DNA from: Ananas comosus
Lineage: Eukaryota; Streptophyta; Magnoliopsida; Poales; Bromeliaceae
DNA: 64,000 nucleotides
Reading direction: 5' to 3'
NCBI RefSeq assembly: GCF_001540865.1
Contig: NC_033641.1
Span: 10,361,642-10,425,641 of the forward strand
Below, piece by piece: positions 57,102 to 64,000 of the stretch; the stretch's first letter is position 1, and each line of letters starts with the position of its first letter. Position numbers and translations under genes: made by a program. The notes under the pieces are model-generated. The model had not been told where the DNA came from. It made no database searches and was given only the letters and a program-made list of their open reading frames with translations.

Positions 57102-58291
57102 CTAATTTGAAGAGGAGGAGGAGGAGGAGGAGGAGGAGGCTAAGCCTAAGCCGTAAAAAACGATGGGAGGGATCATAGAGTTGGAATCGTTAAGGAAGGG
57201 TACGACCTGGGGGCGGTCGACGAGGTCTCTGTAGAAGTCGTACTCGGCTTCGTAGTCGTGGAGATCGAGCTCCGATTTCTGATTCGTGTGGTAGTGGTGC
57301 TTCACCCCCGCGGATTTTCCGAACCCAAAGGCGCTCACGCGATCGCACATGCCCAGGGCGAGCACGATCGCCTGGAGCCCCGAGGAGTAGTGGAACATCT
57401 TCGCGTCGTGGGACTCGCCCCATTGCAGGGGCGATCGCCGCGACGCCTCCGCGAAGCGCTTCAGGGAGTAGTACATGGCGATCCGCGAGCAGAGCGCGTC
57501 GAGGCGCGGGTCGGTGATGAGGAGCGGGGAGGGGTGGGAGGCGTTGCACACCACGTAGTCGAGGAAATGCTTGGGCTGGCAGATGTAGGCGACGATGGGG
57601 ACGGCGTCGCCGTAGGGGTGGCAGGAGCACTTCTCGCGGCGGGCGCAGAGGTGCAGGATGTTGCTGTTCACGAACGCGAGCGAGGTCCGGGACCCGACGT
57701 CGCGGGCGAAGCCGTGGACGCGCGCGTTGTTGAGCCGGATCACGAGCTCGTGCCCGTCGATGAGGTCGCCGCGGCCCGATCCGAGGAGCACCCCGCTGTT
57801 CCCCACCACCGCGCACGACGCGTAGCGCCCGCCGCCGCGGCGGAGGCCGAGGGGCCGCCGCACGAGGCTCAGGAGGTCGGGGATCGGAGCGGGCGCGGCG
57901 CTGCGGAGGCCGAGGCCGAGGCGGAGGNGAGGCGCGCGACGATGGCGGGGTCGGGGGGGTCCGGGGAGCGGAGGAGCGAGGTGAGGATGTGGGAGTAGCT
58001 GGGGAGGTCGGGGAGGTAGCCGTAGGAGCGGAGGAGGGAGAGGAGGCGGAGGGCGAGCGCGGGGCGCGAGTCGACCGCGGCGGCGGAGAGGAGCGAGTTG
58101 AGGATGAGAGGCGACGGAGGGTCCGAGTACGAGTACCGATGAGAAGAGGAAGAAGGAGAAGAAGGATTACCATTAGGGTTAGGGTTGGGGGTTTGGGGGG
58201 AGAGGGAGAGGAGGAGGGAGTGGCGGAGGAGCTGGGAGCGGGAGAGGGAGAGGAGGAGGGAGGAGAAGAGGAGGCGGAGCGATCCCTTCAT
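57102..58291 (-). CDS. GT29 sialyltransferase-like protein (GALT29A-like), frame interrupted at an N
   Basis: Apparently intronless. The ATG at 58291 starts a signal anchor ([17 protein letters not shown]), similar to Arabidopsis GALT29A, followed by a variable stem. The catalytic domain has the L-motif ([31 protein letters not shown]), [32 protein letters not shown], the S-motif ([29 protein letters not shown]) and the VS-motif ([20 protein letters not shown]). GALT29A is a Golgi galactosyltransferase acting on arabinogalactan proteins. The N-terminal frame (through [11 protein letters not shown]) and the catalytic frame differ by one base around N at 57928; 1190 bases are present and 1191 would make 397 codons. 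The break is probably an assembly uncertainty in a GC-rich repeat. A C-terminal serine run is encoded by a TCC repeat. Confidence 0.85.
57111..57139. repeat. (GAG)n repeat coding the C-terminal serine run of the GALT29A-like protein
   Basis: GAG units on the plus strand read as TCC serine codons just before the stop codon. The run is absent from Arabidopsis GALT29A as I remember it and is likely length-variable. Confidence 0.8.
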
Positions 58292-60846
58292 CTCCGCCGT
58301 TCGATTCAAGCAATGGGACTCTCCCACGTGCGCACCATAAATTAATATATTTATACATATATATAGGGATTTGGGGGAGAGAGCGTGTGCGTGAGGAGTG
58401 ATTTGGTTGGAATATTTAGTTGTGGGGGGGGGGAGAGAGAAATGGGTGTTGCATCTACTGGGGTGGGTATTTACTGTTTTAAGCATAGTATGATTGGGGA
58501 CTAAATAGTAATAATTAAAAACAAATTATGGATTCGGTTATTGGGTTCACTTCGCTCAAGCACGACCCACCTCTCCCAAACACACACACAATCAAAAACT
58601 AACTCTAAAATATCTAAAGATTAAATCGCCAAAAGGATGCAATACATGTAGATACGGATCAAACTTTTTGACCTCCCAACACAATACACATCAGCTGGAC
58701 CACCGGTTGAATGGGTTCGTAGTCAAGAGGATTATTTTTATACGTTATTTAGGTGGAGTAGGTTTGGACTTTGAAGATTGAGTTAGTGAGAACTTCTTCT
58801 GATCTGAACTTCCCCAGGAGAATTTGTCCTGATGCAGTTTTACTACGCTGGATTCTTTTGCCGTTAATTTTTGCTTCATATTTCATGTGCATGTTGATGT
58901 TTGATCTTTAATTTAATTCTATTATAGTTGGATCTTTTTGTCTGTTCATGATTGGAATTATGATTTGCAATTTTGTTAACATGAAAATAATTTAAAAGTT
59001 TTTGATGAAAGTTTGTTTGATGAGGCGGGTCATAACTATGTGACTTAATAATGAGTAAAGGACTTGATTTGTTGACCAATTAATAACCTTCTCATCATTT
59101 AGGGGGTGTTTGAACCTGCTTATAAAAAATGATTCCGAGCCCAAAAATAATTTTGGGCCCAGTAGAATGTTTGGTAATAAATATTGAAAAATTTAATTTT
59201 ATTTTCAAGAATCAGAAAACTGATTTTGAAGTTTTCATAATCAGAAGTAGAAAAAAAATTGCTTCTTGAAATCTAATTCTGATTTTAGACCCAAACTTCA
59301 ATTTTTTTTATTTTAATTTTAGATTCAAAGTTTAAATTTAAATTTAATTCTAATTTTTAAATTTCATATTCATATTTGAATTTTTAAATTTCAACTGTTC
59401 AAATATAAAATTTAAAATTTAGATTTTAAACTTCAAATTTAAAATTTAGATTTTAAACTTCAAATTTAAAATTTAGATTTTAAACTTCAAATTTAAAATT
59501 TATATTTTAAACTTCAAATTTTAAATTTTAAATTTTAAATTTCAAGTTTTAAATTCCAAGTTTTAAATTTAAACTTTAAATTTTAAAATTTATATTTATA
59601 TTTAAAAATTCAAACTTTAAATTTTAAATTTATTTTTTAAATTAAAATATCAAATTTTAAATTTTGTACAATTTTAAAATTTAAAAAATTAATTTTAATT
59701 CAAATTCAAATTTAAATTTTAAATTATTTTAAAATAAAATTTAATAAAAATATTAACTTATATAAATATTAAAAAAATTTTGTCAAACAGGTTTATAAAA
59801 TCATTTTAGAAAAATTATTTTTATTTAAATTCAGCACAACGCTATATAATTTTTAATCAAAATTATTTTTTTAAATTAAAATTAATTTTGTAAAAATTAT
59901 TTTGTGAGAAACTAGGCCTACAGGGCCTTTAGTAGGATGCTTTATAAAGTGACCGCTCTATATACTATAATATTGTGATAGAAAAATAAGTAAATAAACA
60001 GTTTTGTATTATATTATTATTATAATACTCTGGTGATTTTAATGGATCACCAACCCCTACCTATTTGGGGTCGTAGGGTAAGCATTAATGGATATATATA
60101 TATATATATGGTTCGATTTTACAAATTCGATTTTTTTTAAGTATTAAATCAAACTGAATCAGAATAAATTAAATTAAATTAATTTAGTTTAGCTCAATTA
60201 TATTATCGAGTTTGAATAGAAAACTACGTTAAGACTAATCTAAATCAAAATTGATTTTGTGAATGAAGTGTTTACAGAGAATTGCATTTCACTATAGTCT
60301 ATGCATTAAATGAAATGTCTAAATATGTACTAATCTCCACTTCAGCTAAATTTTCATGAAACCTTTTTTCTCTCTTACAAATTTTTACGTATGCAAATTT
60401 GGGCATTATTTATTTTTTTAATAACAATAATTATTATTATTTTATTTTATTCATGAATTTAGCACTTATTCTCATCTATTATATAGGCCATTCAATTGAC
60501 GTGGCCTATATCCCCTTGCAATATATTTAAAAGTTTTTTTTATTGCGCTGTAAAAAATAAAATTAAAAATCTCCCAAAAATACATTTAAGTCAAATAAAA
60601 TCCGTAAATAATAAAATATATGAGATATCGTAGTAAAACTATTTGCGGAAAGGGTACTCCAAAATATGTACTCCAAATATTACACAAGCACGTTGCTTAA
60701 AGCAGCTGCATCTTTCGATTTCCCATCCCTACGCATAATTAATTCCTTCGTGCGTGTGTATATATGTATCCGTGAGCTCGTTTATTATGCGGCAAAGGCG
60801 ACAATAGTGTTTATGCGGTCGCCTCCTCGGCGAATGAGGTGCGGTG
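58292..60846. other. AT-rich spacer between GALT29A-like and purple acid phosphatase genes
   Basis: A TATA-like TATATATA at 58358-58365 lies about 70 bases upstream of the GALT29A-like ATG. From 59100 to 59900 the DNA is extremely AT-rich and built of AAATTT/TTTAAA words, with a 27-bp tandem repeat listed separately. A TATATAT at 60759-60765 is about 85 bases upstream of the phosphatase ATG. No coding frame is supported. Confidence 0.5.
59406..59520. repeat. 27-bp AT-rich tandem repeat
   Basis: About four copies with exact period 27; the AGATTTT/ATATTTT words recur at 59421, 59448, 59475 and 59502 with the spacer TTAAACTTCAAATTTAAAA. It sits in a larger degenerate AAATTTTAAA-rich block (about 59290-59720). 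Confidence 0.85.
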
Positions 60847-63239
60847 ATGACGAGCACGAGGAGCATTGCTATACAAGGGAGCTTCGCTCTGTTCGCTGTT
60901 GTTGTATTATTCTTCGGTGCGTGCACCGAAGAGTTCGTGCGACCGCCCCCAGGGAGGATTCTCCTCACCCCGCATACTAAACCCGCATCGCACCCTCAGC
61001 AAGTGAAATTTTCTTTTCTTATTAATTATTTATTATTCTCCTTTTTTTTTTCCATTCCCGTGAGTCGCGAAATGTGCTTGATTTTTTACATTGTCAAAAT
61101 TTGTTCTTGTTCTGGCCTGACCTGATCTCACTTATTTGCACATTTCGACTTACGCTAGTTACTTTTTAATAAAATTGTTATCTTTTTTCAGATCCATATA
61201 TCGGTGGTGGGGGACGACCGCATGAGGATTTCATGGGTGACCGACGACAAGCACGTGCCTTCGTTGGTCGAGTATGGAAAGGTTTCGGGCGTGTACGACA
61301 TGTCGGCCACCGGGGAGCACACTTCGTATCGATACTTCTTGTACGCCTCTGGCAAGATTCATCATGTCACGATAGGACCCCTGGAGCCCGATGCGGTCTA
61401 TTACTACCGATGCGGCGGAGTCGGTGATGAGTTTAGCTTCAAAACCCCTCCACCTGCTCTCCCAATTGAGTTCGTCGTTATAGGTTAACTGCTTGACATT
61501 ATCCTATTTAGTTGGTTAAATCTTCGATACTTTTCGAATTTTTTAACATTTATTACATCCCTTAAGATAAAGGATTTTCACATATTTGCTGCTAAAAATC
61601 AAAATTACATACCTATGCCCTCAAGTCCAAAAATTTTCATTTATAACCTTTTAGAATAATAATGAAAGTTGTAAGTTAATTCTTACTATAACACCCTTTT
61701 TTTTTTTTTCTAGAATGAGCTAACACGCAAAATACGAATAAAGTGAATGGCATACTAACAAAATAGCTTTAAAAGCTTAATCGAATTGTCTGAGAAAAAA
61801 ANCACCCTTTTTTTTTTTTTCTAGAATGAGCTAACACGCAAAATACGAATAAAGTGAATGGCATACTAACAAAATAGCTTTAAAAGCTTAATCGAATTGT
61901 TTAAAAAAAAAAAAAAAAAAAAAGGCCTCTCTGATAAAGAGATTTCTCACAGGAGATCTCGGTCAGACGGAATGGACAGCATCGACACTATCTAACATCG
62001 CGAAATCACCCTACAATGTGCTCCTCCTCCCAGGAGACCTCTCTTATGCTGATGGGCAGCAGCCGCTGTGGGACTCCTTCGCCCGACTCGTTTCCCCCCT
62101 CGCCCGCTCCCGCCCCTGGATGGTCGCCACAGGCAACCACGACGCTGAATCCTCCCTCTCTCCCCTCTCCCCCGCTGACATGCAACAGCAATGCTCGAAT
62201 CTTAAAGCAGTGATGAACTGTGACCTCTTCCTAGCATACAATGCACGGTGGCGCATGCCTGGCGAGGAGAGCGGGTCCCACTCCAACCTCTTCTACTCGT
62301 TCCACGTGGCGGGCGGGGCCATCCACGTCATCGTGCTGGGCTCGTATGCGGAATTCGGGCCGGGCTCGGCCCAATACGAGTGGTTAGTGGGAGACCTCGA
62401 GAGAGTCGATAGGGGTGTGACGAAGTGGGTTGTTGTGGTGTTGCACGCTCCGTGGTATAGCACCAACTTGGCGCACCAAGGGGAGGGGGAGAGCATGCGA
62501 AGGGCCACGGAGCACGTGCTATATAATGCTCGCGTCGATGTGCTCATCGCGGGGCACGTGCATGCTTACGAGCGCTTTGTGAGTTAGAACTAATTTTTAA
62601 GAATTTATGTTTATAATTATTTTGTAGATTCTTGTTGTTTTTCGATTAGTGATTGTTGAAATTGGTGCTCATTTTGTGGTTAATTTCTATGTATTTTTTA
62701 GGTGAAAAGTTTTACACAACGGTAACATTTTTTGTTGCAGAGGAGGATTTATGACAATGAACCTAACCCGTGGTCCTGTCTACATAACCATTGGTGATGG
62801 AGGGAACAGAGAAGGGCTCGCATTTGAGTAAGTGCTAGATCATGCAATAAAGGGTACTTACGTAAGGGTGACATTGTTAATAATTATTATCCGTTTATGC
62901 TTCAACATTTTACTTCTTTTTTTTTTGTTTTGAGATAAACATATTACTTTCTAATATGAAATTCTAACATGGTTGATTCACTTTCGGTGATCCAACCAAA
63001 AATGAAGCTTCCAAAAGGACCACAAGTTTGCGCACCTCTCGTCGTTCCGCGAGGCGAGTTTCGGGCATGGTCGCTTGAAGGTAATCAACGAAACCACAGC
63101 TCACTGGTCGTGGCACCGGAACGAGGACTCGGACTCGACCGTTCGCGACGAATTGTGGTTGGAGAGCTTAAGTTCGTCCGACGCATGTCGAGTGGACGTA
63201 AAATCTGTATCAACTGCTTCTGCACACACCGAGCTATAG
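60847..63239 (+). CDS. Purple acid phosphatase, secreted, with one apparent frameshift
   Basis: Five exons: 60847-61002, 61192-61483, 61953-62578, 62740-62826, 63008-63239. A signal peptide (FALFAVVVLFFGACTEEF) is followed by the Ser-His-Pro-Gln-Gln lead-in and a fibronectin-like N domain (GDDRMRISWVTDD). Metal ligands of the Fe(III)-metal(II) centre are all present: Asp151 (GDLGQT), Asp178 and Tyr181 (GDLSYAD), Asn211 (GNHD), His314 (LHAPWY), His351 and His353 (GHVHAYER). The C-terminal part contains SSFREASFGHGRLKVINETT and AHWSWHRNEDSD. It resembles the plant PAP18-22 group of about 430-465 residues. Exon 4 changes frame inside AACCCGTGGTCCTG: upstream reads IYDNEPNP, downstream reads GPVYITIGDGGNREGLAF, two bases short of the expected NPCGPV. 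All other junctions keep phase. It is either an assembly error or a natural truncation that removes the last 90 residues but keeps all metal ligands. Confidence 0.85.
61692..61900. repeat. Near-identical direct duplication around an N in intron 2 of the phosphatase gene
   Basis: Copies 61692-61789 and 61803-61900 both start CACCC plus 13 T and continue CTAGAATGAGCTAACACGC through TTAATCGAATTGT. They appear identical and are separated by 13 bases including N at 61802. Confidence 0.85.
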
Positions 63240-64000
63240 AATCAATATGGCAGAGTGATTTGAACATGAGAGAATCTAATTACACGCATTTGTACCAAAA
63301 CAGAAGAAGCAATTGTGTCATATACACTGATAGATTTCGAATCTACTTTGTTCCGACTAAACCTTTTGTAGAAACACTTCATGAATCATTCAAAAGATTT
63401 ATGCGTCAAATAGATATGATTTAATTTGGATCTCTTCAATCTTATTTTTGCTTTCCGAGATGAGAATACTCACCATGAGTAGAGAAGTTATTGTAAAAAT
63501 CATCCCTGATTATTCTCCGTCCTACGAAACGTAAAAATAATCACACATATTGAACCGGTTTGAATCTGCGTAATACGATGATAATTAAGAAAGATCTAAA
63601 TCAAATAAACGTGACCAACCCACTTAAGACCGATTCTTCCTCTAACATGTGAAACCAAATTAATTACCACAACCCATATTGGCTACTCCAACCACCACCG
63701 TATAAACGAGTAGTTACCTACTCACCAACAATAATAATAATTTATTATTATTAACACCATCACCATGTCGTTGCGCTTATCCGCGAATCTGGCCAATCCT
63801 ATCCGTCCAATTCCAGCGCATCATAATGGACCATGTCCTCGTGTCAACGTGTTTAATTACGTACGCGTTTGGTTGCACCAAATAACTACTAATTATAATA
63901 CTAAAAAATAAGGTTGTTAATTACGAAATTTAATTAACATCTAAACTGCGATTGACGGAGTAATAAATTTTAATTTTTAAATTCGTGTGCGAACATTGAA
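63240..64000. other. Region right of the phosphatase gene
   Basis: Probably the phosphatase 3' untranslated region followed by AT-rich DNA. An open frame that runs on to 63423 is a shadow of the last exon. No further gene is visible up to the window edge. Confidence 0.5.

Noticed and set aside
57190..58173. 327-codon minus-strand frame rich in Arg and Pro
   Set aside because: It is the third frame over the GC-rich GALT29A-like gene; the two other frames carry the GT29 motifs and the signal anchor.
62969..63060. A second frameshift at the start of the last phosphatase exon
   Set aside because: It disappears when the acceptor AAATGAAG at 63006-63007 is used, giving GLAFDFQKDHKFAHLSSF in phase.

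Overview
The window is nuclear DNA of a flowering plant, most likely a monocot. Every gene is a spliced (or short intronless) eukaryotic gene whose closest remembered relatives are plant proteins. Several first exons are very GC-rich (5' exons at about 1.85, 8.7, 57.8 and 62.2 kb) while introns and spacers are AT-rich, a contrast typical of monocots. Species was not determined; a bromeliad such as pineapple would fit, but that is an impression. Isolated N bases (40277, 57928, 61802) show that this is a draft assembly.

Layout from left to right. (1) 5' part of a SOUL haem-binding protein gene, minus strand, cut by the left edge. (2) 1.8-7.5 kb, plus: 13-exon gene for a plastid membrane protein of the At5g03900 type. 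(3) 8.3-8.8 kb, minus: intronless plastid ferredoxin. (4) 10.1-13.5 kb, plus: plastid division protein FtsZ2. (5) 14.9-19.1 kb, plus: plastid double-ACT-domain protein ACR12. (6) 20.1-21.9 kb, minus: PMR5/TBL-family wall polysaccharide O-acetyltransferase-like protein. (7, 8) 22.8-24.5 and 27.3-30.4 kb, minus: two tandem paralogous membrane-anchored alpha/beta hydrolases. (9) 33.8-42.0 kb, minus: 14-exon plastid BASS4 transporter. (10) 42.9-48.1 kb, plus: 18-exon PARP3 with a degenerate catalytic triad. (11) 48.8-49.1 kb, minus: LITTLE ZIPPER (ZPR) microprotein. (12) 52.8-54.7 kb, minus: mitochondrial acyl carrier protein lacking the phosphopantetheine serine. (13) 57.1-58.3 kb, minus: GT29 sialyltransferase-like (GALT29A-like) protein, broken in the sequence at one N. 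(14) 60.8-63.2 kb, plus: purple acid phosphatase with one apparent frameshift.

Six of the fourteen genes encode predicted plastid proteins (SOUL, At5g03900-like, ferredoxin, FtsZ2, ACR12, BASS4). These are separate transcription units and the clustering need not be functional. Clusters of TGGGCC/GGCCCA motifs lie in front of three of them.

Spacers hold microsatellites, a tRNA-derived SINE family (two good copies with target-site duplications plus fragments), a Tourist-like MITE inside an intron, a long imperfect inverted repeat, and AT-rich tandem repeats. I found no CRISPR array, rRNA, tRNA gene or operon-like cassette, and no clearly new multi-gene system. The observations most worth checking are the serine-less mitochondrial ACP, the tandemly repeated splice donors in ACR12, the broken reading frames of the phosphatase and the glycosyltransferase, and the unusual exon structure of PARP3. 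All exon coordinates were derived by hand from splice signals, reading-frame phase and remembered homologues; none were checked by alignment or RNA data.
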